Of a stretch of DNA of 56,070 nt, positions 16,149-26,235 are shown piece after piece (the stretch's first letter is position 1; every line of letters begins with the position of its first letter). Origin of the DNA: Candidatus Moraniibacteriota bacterium (lineage in GTDB: Bacteria > Patescibacteriota > Minisyncoccia > Moranbacterales > UBA1568); the NCBI GenBank assembly GCA_023261645.1, contig JAHFOO010000008.1, positions 1 through 56,070 of the forward strand, read 5' to 3'. Below the pieces are notes generated by a model, which did not search any database, had not been told where the DNA came from, and worked only from the letters and a program-made list of their open reading frames with translations. The translations under genes were made by a program, and so were the position numbers.

Positions 16149-17576
16149 ATGCCAAAAGGTACTGAAAACAAGCCATTTTTCATCACAACACCGATCTATT
16201 ATGCCAGTGGATCGCCACATATCGGACATGCCTACACTACGGTTGTTGCGGATTGTTTGGCACGTTTCAAGAAAGAACAAGGTTATGAAGTTTTCTTCTC
16301 TACTGGTACTGATGAACACGGGCAGAAGATCGCCAAAAAGGCGGAAGAGGAAGGAAAAGAAGTCAGAGCTTTCGTCGATGAGATGACAGACGGATTTCAG
16401 AAGCTGTGGCAGGCGCTCGATATCGAGTATACGAAATTCATCCGCACGACCGATACGCATCATATAAAAGCGGTGCAGAAAGTCTTGCAAACACTCTATG
16501 ACAATGGATCTATCTACCAGGGATTCTATGAAGGACTCTACTGCATCGGTTGCGAACAGTTCAAGACAGAGGAAGATCTTGTTCTCGGCAAATGTCCTGA
16601 TCATAACAGTGTGCCGGAATTTATGAGAGAGGAGAGTTATATTATGAAGATGACGGAACTTCAGGATGAATTGATCCATCGTATCGAAACAGATGTTCTT
16701 TGTGTCACTTCGGGGAAATATAAAACGGAAATTCTTTCTTTTCTTAAGAGAGAAAAATTGGAAGACGTTTCCATCTCTCGTAAGAATGTGAAATGGGGGA
16801 TACCTCTGCCATTTGATGAAGCACATACGACGTATGTGTGGGTAGATGCTTTTCTCAATTATCTGACGGTGCTCGGATGGGACGGCGATACGGATGTCGT
16901 GCCGAAAGAATGGCCCGCCGATGTACAGATTATCGGTAAAGATATCTTGCGCGTGCATGCGACCATCTGGCCGGCCGTTCTGATGCACCTCGGCATCCCG
17001 ACGCAGAAACTCCTTCTCACCCACGGACATATCTTGTCGGGCGGGAAGAAGATGAGCAAGACTATGGGGAATATAATCGATCCGCTTACACTGGTGGAAC
17101 GGTTCGGTGTCGATGGGACACGCTATCTCCTTATGAGTGCGGGAACATTCGGTGGAGATGTCGATCTTACTTTGGAGCGGATGACAGAAAAATACAATGC
17201 TGATCTCGCCAATGGCCTCGGAAATCTGGTCTCTCGGGTACTCAAGCTTGCGGAGCAGGTTTCTCTCTGCAGAGAAATAAGCACGTTGAAAGACAGCGAG
17301 ACGATGGACACATTGATGAATGAATATAAATTCTCCGAAGCTCTCCAACATATCTGGCAGAAAGTTTCAGAGGCCAACAAATATATCGATGAGATGAAAC
17401 CATGGGTACTTGTGACGTCTGATGGAACGAAATTTTCTGAAGTAATGGAGGTTCTCCTCGGACAGCTTGCATCTATCGCGATACTCCTCCAGCCATTTAT
17501 GCCTGAAACATCCGAAAAAATAAAAAGAGCTCTCAAGACAGGAAAAGTCGAACCACTTTTTCAACGAATCAAATAA
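16149..17576 (+). CDS. metG: Methionyl-tRNA synthetase
   Basis: 475 residues from the ATG at 16149 (MPKGTENKPFFITTPIYY); the frame is open to a TTG at 16125. HIGH is HIGH in GSPHIGHAYTTVVADCLARF; KMSKS is in GGKKMSKTMGNIIDP. The connecting-peptide zinc knuckle keeps one CxxC-type pair (CIGCEQF...KCPDHN). The protein ends after the anticodon-binding helices and lacks the C-terminal tRNA-binding/dimerisation domain, the short monomeric form. tatD starts immediately after the stop. Confidence 0.95.
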   Translation: MPKGTENKPFFITTPIYYASGSPHIGHAYTTVVADCLARFKKEQGYEVFFSTGTDEHGQKIAKKAEEEGKEVRAFVDEMTDGFQKLWQALDIEYTKFIRTTDTHHIKAVQKVLQTLYDNGSIYQGFYEGLYCIGCEQFKTEEDLVLGKCPDHNSVPEFMREESYIMKMTELQDELIHRIETDVLCVTSGKYKTEILSFLKREKLEDVSISRKNVKWGIPLPFDEAHTTYVWVDAFLNYLTVLGWDGDTDVVPKEWPADVQIIGKDILRVHATIWPAVLMHLGIPTQKLLLTHGHILSGGKKMSKTMGNIIDPLTLVERFGVDGTRYLLMSAGTFGGDVDLTLERMTEKYNADLANGLGNLVSRVLKLAEQVSLCREISTLKDSETMDTLMNEYKFSEALQHIWQKVSEANKYIDEMKPWVLVTSDGTKFSEVMEVLLGQLASIAILLQPFMPETSEKIKRALKTGKVEPLFQRIK

Positions 17577-18437
17577 ATGCAGGACATCCATACACATCTC
17601 TATTGGAAATCATACGACGTTGATCGGGACGACGTGATCTTGCGTGCCCGCGAGGTGGGAGTGAAAGAGATGTTCGTCATCGGGTGTACGGTCGAGGAGA
17701 GCCGACAGTCTCTTTCTCTTGCGGAGAAATACTCGGATATGTACGCTTCTATTGGTATCCATCCACAAGAATTTTTTGATGCATCTGGAATTTCGAGTTT
17801 GGAGTTGTGGATCGAAGAGCTTGGTGTATTGGCAAAAAATAAGAAAGTGATCGCCGTAGGAGAGTGTGGACTGGAGTATTATAAACATCCTGTCTCAGAT
17901 ATCGCACCGCTTACTGAAGAACGAAAGCAGTGGCAGAAAAAAGCTCTTTTGGCGCAGATCGCTTTGGCACAAGAGGCCGGACTTCCCCTCATTCTTCATT
18001 GTCGTCCGTCCGTTGGCACTCAAGACGCATACGAAGATATGTTTGATATTTTTTCGGATTCAAAACTCAAAACTCAAAACTCAAAATCCGTTTTGCACTG
18101 TTATATGGGTGATACCGAAGTGACGAGAAAATTTTTGACGTTACCGAATATATATTTTTCTTTCACTGGGAACATCACCTATCCGGTGAAGAAGGCTGTT
18201 ATAGGAACGAAAGATGACCTGACTGAAACAGTGAAAATTATTCCGCTTAATCGAATTTTCACCGAAACGGATTGCCCGTTTCTCGCTCCGCAATCAAAAA
18301 GAGGGGAACGGAACGAGCCGGGTTATGTGAGAGAGGTGCTCGAGTGTATCGCCAAACTTCACCATCAAGAGATTTCGGTCGTCGAGCGAGCAATAGAAGA
18401 GAATGTTAAGAAAGTTTTTCCTACAATTTTATCCTAA
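17577..18437 (+). CDS. tatD: TatD family metal-dependent deoxyribonuclease
   Basis: 286 residues. TIM-barrel metal ligands are visible: HTHL at the N-terminus, GECGLEYY, LILHCRPS, LHCYMGD and ETDCPFLAPQ. Known role: 3'-5' DNA exonuclease/hydrolase. It abuts metG without a gap, a common metG-tatD pairing. Between GTQDAYEDMFDIF and the HCYMGD strand the coding sequence holds three tandem CAAAACT heptamers inside a CGGATT/AATCCG inverted repeat (18055-18090), giving the peptide DSKLKTQNSKS; this looks like a short in-frame insertion. Confidence 0.93.
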   Translation: MQDIHTHLYWKSYDVDRDDVILRAREVGVKEMFVIGCTVEESRQSLSLAEKYSDMYASIGIHPQEFFDASGISSLELWIEELGVLAKNKKVIAVGECGLEYYKHPVSDIAPLTEERKQWQKKALLAQIALAQEAGLPLILHCRPSVGTQDAYEDMFDIFSDSKLKTQNSKSVLHCYMGDTEVTRKFLTLPNIYFSFTGNITYPVKKAVIGTKDDLTETVKIIPLNRIFTETDCPFLAPQSKRGERNEPGYVREVLECIAKLHHQEISVVERAIEENVKKVFPTILS

Positions 18438-18441
18438 ACAT

Positions 18442-18675
18442 ATGCCAGAGAAACCACCTGTACCACCAATGCCGGAGGACAATACTGAAAAAGAAATGAC
18501 ATTGGAACAACTCGGACAGAAGATCGAAGAATGTTCCGCCCAAATCGAGGATCTCCTTGGGAGAAACGCGGGAAACCAGACTTTTCAGACTGCCATTTCT
18601 CGAAAAATCAATGAGCGGGCAGGCTATATTATGAAGCGAGATGAAATATTGCAGAAAGGATCCGAGAAGCATTGA
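18442..18675 (+). CDS. Small charged protein, 77 aa
   Basis: Begins MPEKPPVPPMPEDNTEKEMT, a proline-rich leader, then a helical coiled-coil-like region (LEQLGQKIEECSAQIEDLL, residues 21-40) and a basic C-terminus. It starts 4 bp after tatD. The open frame extends to 18403 inside tatD, but the ATG at 18442 fits better. No family recognised; charged heptad-like helices suggest a structural or adaptor role. Confidence 0.6.
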   Translation: MPEKPPVPPMPEDNTEKEMTLEQLGQKIEECSAQIEDLLGRNAGNQTFQTAISRKINERAGYIMKRDEILQKGSEKH

Positions 18676-18732
18676 TGTACTGCTGTCCGGAATACTGTAT
18701 AATAGAGGAGTATAAATATTTTTTCTATTCTT

Positions 18733-19113
18733 ATGAGATTCGGGAAAGAGAAACATATCCAAGAAGTATGGAGGGAAAATGCCTCAGAGAAGAAAAAAGT
18801 TGTCGGCAAGGAAGAACAGTTGTTCATTCAAGCAGAAAAAGAGGCTTTGAAACAGAGAATGGAATCCGAAATTGTTCGTCTCAAGGAAAATATCAGTATC
18901 ATCAAAGAAAAACAGGAGAGACTGGCGATACGGATAGCGGAGGTGCACACCGAGGTGGCCTCCGATGATGGTACTGATCCGCATATTACCGGAGCTCGTG
19001 TAGCTATACTGAAAAAATACGAAAAATACAGAGATTTGGGAGAGGTACTACTGATGAAAGAAACAATAAAATTGGAAGAACAGGAAGCGAGATACCGGAC
19101 AGTTCCCGAATGA
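18733..19113 (+). CDS. Coiled-coil hypothetical protein, 126 aa
   Basis: Almost entirely charged helix: heptad-like segments such as QRMESEIVRLKENISIIKEK and VAILKKYEKYRDLGEVLLMK, with no hydrophobic span and no catalytic motif. TATAAT at 18698-18703 lies about 30 nt upstream of the ATG and probably drives it. It is the last gene before the ATP synthase operon. No family recognised. Confidence 0.65.
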   Translation: MRFGKEKHIQEVWRENASEKKKVVGKEEQLFIQAEKEALKQRMESEIVRLKENISIIKEKQERLAIRIAEVHTEVASDDGTDPHITGARVAILKKYEKYRDLGEVLLMKETIKLEEQEARYRTVPE

Positions 19114-19135
19114 ACGAATGGATATTTCTCTCTGA

Positions 19136-19164
19136 TTGACGTTTCTTGTCTCCCGATATATACT
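19136..19164 (+). promoter_or_regulatory. Promoter of the ATP synthase operon
   Basis: TTGACG (19136-19141), 17-bp spacer, TATACT (19159-19164): the best -35/-10 pair near the operon. Transcription would start around 19171, at the foot of the hairpin listed next. Confidence 0.65.
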
Positions 19165-19174
19165 GAAGTCGCTA

Positions 19175-19200
19175 AAAAAGAAGGGCAATCCTTCTTTTTG
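19175..19200 (+). terminator. Hairpin with T-run in the atp operon leader
   Basis: AAAAAGAAGG (19175-19184) pairs with CCTTCTTTTT (19190-19199), loop GCAAT. Because the promoter at 19136-19164 lies before it, the hairpin falls at the very 5' end of the atp transcript. It may end transcription from upstream, act as an attenuator, or protect the mRNA 5' end. Confidence 0.55.
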
Positions 19201-19225
19201 CTTGTTTTGAAATCTATTGGAAGGT

Positions 19226-19978
19226 ATGGAAATATCGATTGCCGCTGAAAAATTATTTATGTTGGGATCTTTCCCTGTGACGAATTCTTTTCTGATCGGT
19301 TTTTTGGTCAGCCTGGGGATGGTGCTTGTGACGTGGTTTATTTTTCGCAAGAAAGAGCTCGTGCCTCGCGGATTGCAGAACGTCTTCGAGCTCATAGTGG
19401 AAGAACTCTTGTCGTTCATCGAAAGCGTGACAGAGGACAAAGCTCAGGCAAAAAAATATTTTCCGCTTATCGCGACGATTTTTCTCTTCGTGTTGTTTTC
19501 CAATTGGATCGGACTTCTGCCCGGTCTCGGTACTGTCGGCCTCTCTCATATAAAGGATGGACATTCGACAATCATCCCGTTTCTCCGAAGTACATCGGCT
19601 GATTTGAACTTCACGCTGGCATTGTCGCTTATCGCCGTCATTACCGTGCAATTTACCGGTATTGTCGCTCTTGGTATCATCGGATATGGTAAAAAGTTCC
19701 TTGTCAGTCCATTTCACAAGCCATACGTCATTGGCACGATCGTCGGTATTCTTGAACTCGTGAGTGAGGTCGGTAAGACTATCTCGTTTACCTTTCGTTT
19801 GTTTGGCAATGTGTTTGCCGGCGAGGTACTTCTTACCGTTATGCTTCATCTCGTTCCGTTTTTCTTGCCACTTCCGTTTATGTTTCTTGAGATATTCGTC
19901 GGACTTATTCAGGCAGTAGTATTCTCTATGCTCACACTTGTCTTCCTCAAGATGGCCACTATTCCGGCAGAGCACTAG
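19226..19978 (+). CDS. atpB: F1Fo ATP synthase subunit a
   Basis: 250 residues from the ATG at 19226. Multi-span membrane protein; the essential arginine region is in SEVGKTISFTFRLFGNVFAGE, with the conserved FRLFGN signature, and the last helix is AVVFSMLTLVFLKMA. Together with the c-ring it forms the proton half-channels. First gene of a complete operon (a, c, b, delta, alpha, gamma, beta, epsilon); no atpI/uncI precedes it. Confidence 0.96.
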   Translation: MEISIAAEKLFMLGSFPVTNSFLIGFLVSLGMVLVTWFIFRKKELVPRGLQNVFELIVEELLSFIESVTEDKAQAKKYFPLIATIFLFVLFSNWIGLLPGLGTVGLSHIKDGHSTIIPFLRSTSADLNFTLALSLIAVITVQFTGIVALGIIGYGKKFLVSPFHKPYVIGTIVGILELVSEVGKTISFTFRLFGNVFAGEVLLTVMLHLVPFFLPLPFMFLEIFVGLIQAVVFSMLTLVFLKMATIPAEH

Positions 19979-20038
19979 GAGGAAAATCATGTCATATGGA
20001 CAGATGTGAGAAAAAGCTGTAGAATAGTTTAATGTTAA

Positions 20039-20287
<249 letters not shown>

Positions 20288-20351
20288 TTGTACCGATTGA
20301 TAGTGAACGGAGGTATCTCGTTTTTTGTTTACTGTCGATCACCGATTGTTT

Positions 20352-20837
20352 ATGGATATTTTTACAAAACTTGGTATTGATTGGAAATTGCTCATCGCTC
20401 AGGTGATCAATTTTGGTATTCTTTTTTGGATACTTCGTCGTTACGCTTATCAGCCAATGTTTGATTTTCTCGAGAAACGTACTACCCGCATCGAACAAGG
20501 ATTGAAGGATGCTGAGGCTGCCACAGTGAGACTTGGTGAAATGGAAGTGAAAGAGAAAGTCGTTCTGACAGAGGCTCGTGCTGAAGCTCGAAACATTATC
20601 GCTTCTGCCGAAGAATCGGCCAAGAAACGCGATACGGAACGTGAAAAGGAAACAGAAACGAAAGTGAAACGTTTGCTCGAAGAGGCTGCCATAAAGATTC
20701 GCGAAGAAAAGGATGCGATAATGACGGAAGCGAAACAGGAAATCGGCGAGCTTGTCATCATCTCAGTCGAGAAGATCTTGCGCGAAAAGGTGGACGTGAT
20801 AAAGGACAAGAGTCTGATAGAAGGGATGATGAAATAA
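20352..20837 (+). CDS. atpF: F1Fo ATP synthase subunit b
   Basis: 161 residues from the ATG at 20352 (MDIFTKLGIDWKLLIAQVIN). One N-terminal membrane helix (NFGILFWILRRYAYQPMFDF) is followed by a long charged alpha-helix with heptad character, the peripheral stalk that holds F1 to Fo. The frame opens earlier at a TTG (20325), but family starts match the later ATG. Confidence 0.93.
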   Translation: MDIFTKLGIDWKLLIAQVINFGILFWILRRYAYQPMFDFLEKRTTRIEQGLKDAEAATVRLGEMEVKEKVVLTEARAEARNIIASAEESAKKRDTEREKETETKVKRLLEEAAIKIREEKDAIMTEAKQEIGELVIISVEKILREKVDVIKDKSLIEGMMK

Positions 20838-20945
20838 AGAATTTTCAATTCACAATTTTCAAACAATGGTTCAATTTAAAAAATTTCGAAATTAAGTCAT
20901 TGGAGATTCCTGCCCGCTCGGCAGACGGGGTTTAGAAATTAGAAA
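20838..20945. repeat. A+T-rich repetitive spacer with a GC mini-palindrome
   Basis: The gap between atpF and atpH consists of repeated AATTTTCAA- and AGAAATT-type words around CAATG...CATTG and a small GC hairpin CTGCC-CGCTC-GGCAG (20910-20924). The composition is unlike coding DNA. It is one of several short GC palindromes scattered between genes in this window. Confidence 0.55.
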
Positions 20946-20969
20946 TTGGAATTTAGAAATTTAAAAAAT

Positions 20970-21368
20970 ATGCGTCCAACTGTTTCACAATATGCACGGG
21001 CATTGGAAGAACTTTCACAAGAAAATGTGATGCCTTTGCCCGTTGTTGTTCGGAGCTTCTCTGATTTTTTGAAGAGGCAAGGGGAATCGAAGAAATTCGA
21101 TGCCATTGTGAAACAACTGGAAAAATCAGATACAATGCGCTCAGGAAAATTGTCAGTCATTGTCGTGACGGCGTACGAGCTTTCTCCTGAGACAAAAGTT
21201 CTCTTGACGAAGAAGGCAGAAGATATTTTTCCAGGGAAAACAGCGATTCTTTCCTATGAAGTCAAGAAAGATATCATCGGCGGTGCCTGTTTTCGGACGG
21301 ATGAAATCTTGTATGATGTCACCATCGCAACCGAGCTTTCAGCTCTCAAGAAAGTGATTCAAAAATAA
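20970..21368 (+). CDS. atpH: F1Fo ATP synthase subunit delta
   Basis: 132 residues from the ATG at 20970 (MRPTVSQYARALEELSQENV). It is shorter and more divergent than the usual 170-180 residues, but the C-terminal signature is kept: YEVKKDIIGGACFRTDEILYDVTIATELSALKK (parts: VKKDIIGGACFR, DVTIATELSALK), equivalent to the D.S.IGG..I....D.S....L motif. It connects F1 alpha to the b-stalk. Order in the operon supports the call. Confidence 0.88.
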   Translation: MRPTVSQYARALEELSQENVMPLPVVVRSFSDFLKRQGESKKFDAIVKQLEKSDTMRSGKLSVIVVTAYELSPETKVLLTKKAEDIFPGKTAILSYEVKKDIIGGACFRTDEILYDVTIATELSALKKVIQK

Positions 21369-21419
21369 GTATTCTCATTTTCTATTTTTCTAAGACATAA
21401 TTGCTAAAAAGTCATTCCT

Positions 21420-22919
21420 ATGAGTAACCCACTGATTCAAGAATTGAAGAAACATATTTCTGAATTTCATCACGAGCCGAAAGTCGAGGCTATCGGTACG
21501 GTGCTCGAGATCGGTGATGGAGTCGCTCGCGTTGCAGGTCTTTCAGAAGTTATGGCAGGGGAAATGGTAGAATTTGAAAACGGAGCCGTCGGCGTCGCTC
21601 TCAATCTCGAAGAAGGTGAAGCAGGAGTGATGCTTCTTGACGAGACAGGGACACTCGGTGAAGGAGCGATTGCCAAGAGTACGGGCAAGATTCTGTCGGT
21701 GCCGGTAGGTGAAGGCGTGATCGGACGAGTCCTCTCTCCTCTCGGTATTCCTATCGATGGGAAGGGAGATATTGAAGCCAAAGCATATTATCCTGTCGAA
21801 AAAATCGCTCCCGGTGTCATTACGCGTCAGTCGGTCAATCAACCACTTCAGACGGGTATCAAAGCCATCGATGCTCTCATTCCAATCGGACGTGGTCAAC
21901 GTGAACTCATCATCGGTGATCGTCAAACAGGTAAGACGGCCATTGCTATCGATACGATCATCAATCAGAAGGGGCAAGGAGTCATCTGTATCTATGTCGC
22001 TATCGGACAAAAGGAATCCAAAGTTGCTCGTATCGTAGCAGAACTGGAGAAGAGTGGTGCGATGGAATATACCACGATAGTCGTCGCCGGAGCTTCTGAT
22101 CCCTCAGCTTTGTCGTTCATCGCACCATACGCCGGTTGCGCTCTCGGAGAATACTTTATGGATCAGGGCAAGGATGTGCTCGTGATTTATGACGATCTCT
22201 CGAAGCATGCGGTCGCGTATCGTCAGATATCGCTCATTCTCCGTCGTCCACCGGGACGCGAAGCTTATCCTGGAGATGTGTTCTATGTCCATTCACGTCT
22301 GCTCGAACGGAGCGCGAAACTCAACAAAGAAAATGGCGGTGGATCATTGACAGCCCTCCCTATCATCGAAACGCAAGCCGGCGATGTGTCGGCCTATATT
22401 CCGACGAACGTGATTTCGATCACTGATGGTCAGATTTATCTGGAGAGCGATTTGTTCTACAAAGGCATCCGTCCGGCGCTCAACGTCGGCCTTTCCGTAT
22501 CGCGTGTGGGCTCATCGGCTCAGATCAAGGCGATGAAACAAGTATCGGGAACACTCCGTTTGGATCTCGCTCAATTTCGTGAGCTGGAAGCTTTTTCTCA
22601 GTTCGGATCCGATCTCGATGAGAAGACAAGGACGCTCATCGAACGCGGAAGGCGAGCGGTGGAAATATTGAAACAGCCTCAATATTCACCGCTACCGGTT
22701 GAGAAAGAAGTAGCAGTGCTGTACGCTCTCACTCGCGGATATGTCGATGACATTGCTGTCGAGGAAATCAATCGTTTCGAGAAAGAATTCGTCGCGTATC
22801 TGAATAATGAAGGGAAAGCGATATCCGAAATGATAATGAAGGAGCGGGCTCTGACACCTGAAGTGGAAGAACTGTTGAAAAAAAATATTGAAGAGTTTAA
22901 GAAAGGATTTACGGTATAG
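21420..22919 (+). CDS. atpA: F1Fo ATP synthase subunit alpha
   Basis: 499 residues. Walker A-type loop GDRQTGKT, the segment [17 protein letters not shown] and the arginine-finger region of [19 protein letters not shown] are intact. Non-catalytic nucleotide-binding subunit of the alpha3-beta3 head. A 143-bp palindromic element separates it from atpG. Confidence 0.98.
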   Translation: MSNPLIQELKKHISEFHHEPKVEAIGTVLEIGDGVARVAGLSEVMAGEMVEFENGAVGVALNLEEGEAGVMLLDETGTLGEGAIAKSTGKILSVPVGEGVIGRVLSPLGIPIDGKGDIEAKAYYPVEKIAPGVITRQSVNQPLQTGIKAIDALIPIGRGQRELIIGDRQTGKTAIAIDTIINQKGQGVICIYVAIGQKESKVARIVAELEKSGAMEYTTIVVAGASDPSALSFIAPYAGCALGEYFMDQGKDVLVIYDDLSKHAVAYRQISLILRRPPGREAYPGDVFYVHSRLLERSAKLNKENGGGSLTALPIIETQAGDVSAYIPTNVISITDGQIYLESDLFYKGIRPALNVGLSVSRVGSSAQIKAMKQVSGTLRLDLAQFRELEAFSQFGSDLDEKTRTLIERGRRAVEILKQPQYSPLPVEKEVAVLYALTRGYVDDIAVEEINRFEKEFVAYLNNEGKAISEMIMKERALTPEVEELLKKNIEEFKKGFTV

Positions 22920-22928
22920 TTTTTGGAA

Positions 22929-23071
22929 GTTCGTTGAAAAAATATTTCTTTTGAGACCGTTGGAATCTGGACGGGCACGGTTTCCGCCAAAGGCGGAAGA
23001 GGGAAGATTCCACAGAACGAGCTCCCCGCTGGGGAGTGAGAGGGTCGCAAAAGGAATATTTTTCAAAGAAC
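22929..23071. repeat. 143-bp nested palindrome (three-way-junction repeat, copy 2)
   Basis: The outer arms 22929-22958 and 23043-23071 match over about 29 bp with three mismatches and one indel. Arm 1 is TGGAATCT (22961-22968) with AGATTCCA (23005-23012), capped by TTCCGCC-AAA-GGCGGAA (22982-22998). Arm 2 is CTCCCC-GCT-GGGGAG (23022-23036). The junction words ACGGGCACGG and GGAGTG recur in related form in copies 1 and 3. It lies between the co-transcribed atpA and atpG and so would be part of the mRNA. Confidence 0.75.
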
Positions 23072-23089
23072 GCTTAATGAAAAAATTGT

Positions 23090-24004
23090 ATGGCAAGTGC
23101 ACGAGACATCAGAAGACGGATCAAGGGAGTGAAGGGCACGGGGAAAATCACCCGCGCTATGGAAATGATTTCGGCTGTCAAAATGCGCAAAGCTGTCGTG
23201 AATGTGCTTTCTATCCGTCCGTATGCCAAGAGTGCTGTCGAATTGCTCGAACAATTGAAACGTGCCGTAGGGAATGAAGGACACGTCCTTTTGACACAGC
23301 GTCCGGTGAAGAGGGAGCTTTACGTGATCATCACGAGTAATCGTGGTCTGTGCGGAGCGTTCAATGCTCAGATCGTGAAGCATTTGCGCCAGACATTGAA
23401 AGATGATGCGAATCGGGAGCGAGTGTTTATTACTATTGGAAAAAAGGGAGAAAATGCGGTGCGACGAATGCTGGCAACTCCGGGAAAGTGGGGAGGGATT
23501 ATCGCTTCATTTCCTGATGTTCTTTCAGTGCCGACCATTCTCGGTATGCGGGCCATCGCCAAAATTATCATTGAAGAGTTTGAGATGAAGCGTGTCGATC
23601 GTGTGGTGATGGTGTATACGAATTATGTTTCTATGCTTTCTCAGGAGGTGAAGGTGCGGGCACTTTTACCGGTTGCCATCAAAGATACGAAGAAAGCGAT
23701 GTATGAGATGGATGAGAAGCGGGGAAAGAATATTCCGATCGATGCCGAATACGTGATTGAGCCAACGCCGAAAAAAGTACTGTGGCAGATGATTCCACGA
23801 TTGATCGAGATGGAACTCTACCATGCCGTACTTGAAAGCAACGCCTCACAAGAATCATCTCGTATGATGGCGATGAGAAATGCCACCGATGCTGCCAAAG
23901 ATATGGTAGCCGATTTGACGCTCGCCTACAATCAGCTCCGTCAAGGAAAGATTACACAGGAAATAGCGGAATTATCGGCTGGTATGGCGGCGGTACAGAA
24001 ATAG
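23090..24004 (+). CDS. atpG: F1Fo ATP synthase subunit gamma
   Basis: 304 residues. N-terminal coiled-coil helix MASARDIRRRIKGVKGTGKI and TRAMEMISAVKMRKA, middle ITSNRGLCGAFNAQI (the conserved SDRGLCG-type strand), and the C-terminal helix SSRMMAMRNATDAAKDMV with LRQGKITQEIAEL. Central rotor shaft of F1. The start follows the palindromic element by 18 bp. Confidence 0.96.
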   Translation: MASARDIRRRIKGVKGTGKITRAMEMISAVKMRKAVVNVLSIRPYAKSAVELLEQLKRAVGNEGHVLLTQRPVKRELYVIITSNRGLCGAFNAQIVKHLRQTLKDDANRERVFITIGKKGENAVRRMLATPGKWGGIIASFPDVLSVPTILGMRAIAKIIIEEFEMKRVDRVVMVYTNYVSMLSQEVKVRALLPVAIKDTKKAMYEMDEKRGKNIPIDAEYVIEPTPKKVLWQMIPRLIEMELYHAVLESNASQESSRMMAMRNATDAAKDMVADLTLAYNQLRQGKITQEIAELSAGMAAVQK

Positions 24005-24035
24005 TCGAACGTTGTTGAATGGTTCTATCGCTTTA

Positions 24036-24118
24036 TTACCAAACGAAGTGAGTGAAACGAAAGTTTACTTTCGTTTCCGAGCGAGTGCTGGTAAAATCGG
24101 GTGAATACCCGTTATAAT
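24036..24118 (+). promoter_or_regulatory. Palindrome and internal promoter before atpD
   Basis: TTACCA (24036-24041) pairs with TGGTAA (24089-24094), enclosing an 11-bp hairpin GAAACGAAAGT/ACTTTCGTTTC (24054-24077). The same TGGTAA also reads as a -35 element, 18 bp from TATAAT (24113-24118), with a small CGGGT/ACCCG hairpin between. An internal promoter giving extra beta subunit transcript is plausible. Confidence 0.5.
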
Positions 24119-24142
24119 GTATTGAGCGATGAAACAGTGTAA

Positions 24143-25582
<1,440 letters not shown>

Positions 25583-25637
25583 TATGTTCCAGTCGTTTGA
25601 AGAAACATCGACAACTGACTGAAATATTCTCAAACGT

Positions 25638-26084
25638 ATGATCAAATTCAAAATTATCACTCCGGAAAAAATAGTCATCGAAGAGGAAGTATATCAAGCG
25701 ACACTGCCGGTTCTGGGTGGGGAAGTGACCATCTTATCGAACCATATACCCTATATCGGTGCTTTGCGAGCCGGAGAAATCATTTTTCGGAAAAAGCAAA
25801 ATGAGGAAGAAACAAACCTCGCTACTTCAGGTGGTTTCGTAGAATTTCATAACAATGTTCTCTCTATCCTGGCTGATACGGCAGAACGAGCTGAAGAAAT
25901 CGATCTGGCCAGAGCCGAAGAAGCACGAGAACGAGCTGAGGCATTGAAGAAAGAGCGTTTGACTATGGATGATGAAGAATATGCCCGCATATCAGCTCTT
26001 CTTGAGAAAGAATTGACTCGTGTACAGGTAGCTCGAAAGCATCATACGAGACGAGGCATATCTCTCGGAAACAATACGCTGTAA
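25638..26084 (+). CDS. atpC: F1Fo ATP synthase subunit epsilon
   Basis: 148 residues. N-terminal beta-sandwich MIKFKIITPEKIVIEEEVYQ with the signature TILSNHIPYIGALRAGEI, followed by the two-helix C-terminal domain rich in EEARERAEALKKE. It has a longer basic tail than usual (RKHHTRRGISLGNN). Modulates F1 ATPase activity. Last gene of the operon, followed by a strong terminator. Confidence 0.94.
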   Translation: MIKFKIITPEKIVIEEEVYQATLPVLGGEVTILSNHIPYIGALRAGEIIFRKKQNEEETNLATSGGFVEFHNNVLSILADTAERAEEIDLARAEEARERAEALKKERLTMDDEEYARISALLEKELTRVQVARKHHTRRGISLGNNTL

Positions 26085-26109
26085 TCAAGCATTACTTGCT
26101 TGTCGATTG

Positions 26110-26144
26110 AAGAAGTCCTGATTCCTTAGGACTTCTTTGTTTTA
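26110..26144 (+). terminator. Terminator of the ATP synthase operon
   Basis: AGAAGTCCT (26111-26119) and AGGACTTCT (26128-26136) form a 9-bp stem with loop GATTCCTT, followed by TTGTTTTA. Confidence 0.85.
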
Positions 26145-26174
26145 GTGTGAGATTCTCCACACACAGAGAAGGAA

Positions 26175-26203
26175 GTGACTTATTCTTCAATAAATGCTAT
26201 ACT
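26175..26203 (+). promoter_or_regulatory. Promoter for the 26236 gene
   Basis: GTGACT (26175-26180), 17-bp spacer, TATACT (26198-26203), with TGC just before the -10 hexamer (extended -10). Transcription would start near 26210. Confidence 0.5.
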
Positions 26204-26235
26204 CTAGACCTTCAAGTACTTTTGTAAAGACCACT

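Noticed and set aside
18061-18085. CRISPR-like array at the CAAAACT repeats
   Set aside because: Only three 7-bp units without spacers, inside tatD coding sequence.
22888-23277. ORF bridging atpA and atpG
   Set aside because: It overlaps both ATP synthase genes out of frame and reads through the palindromic element.
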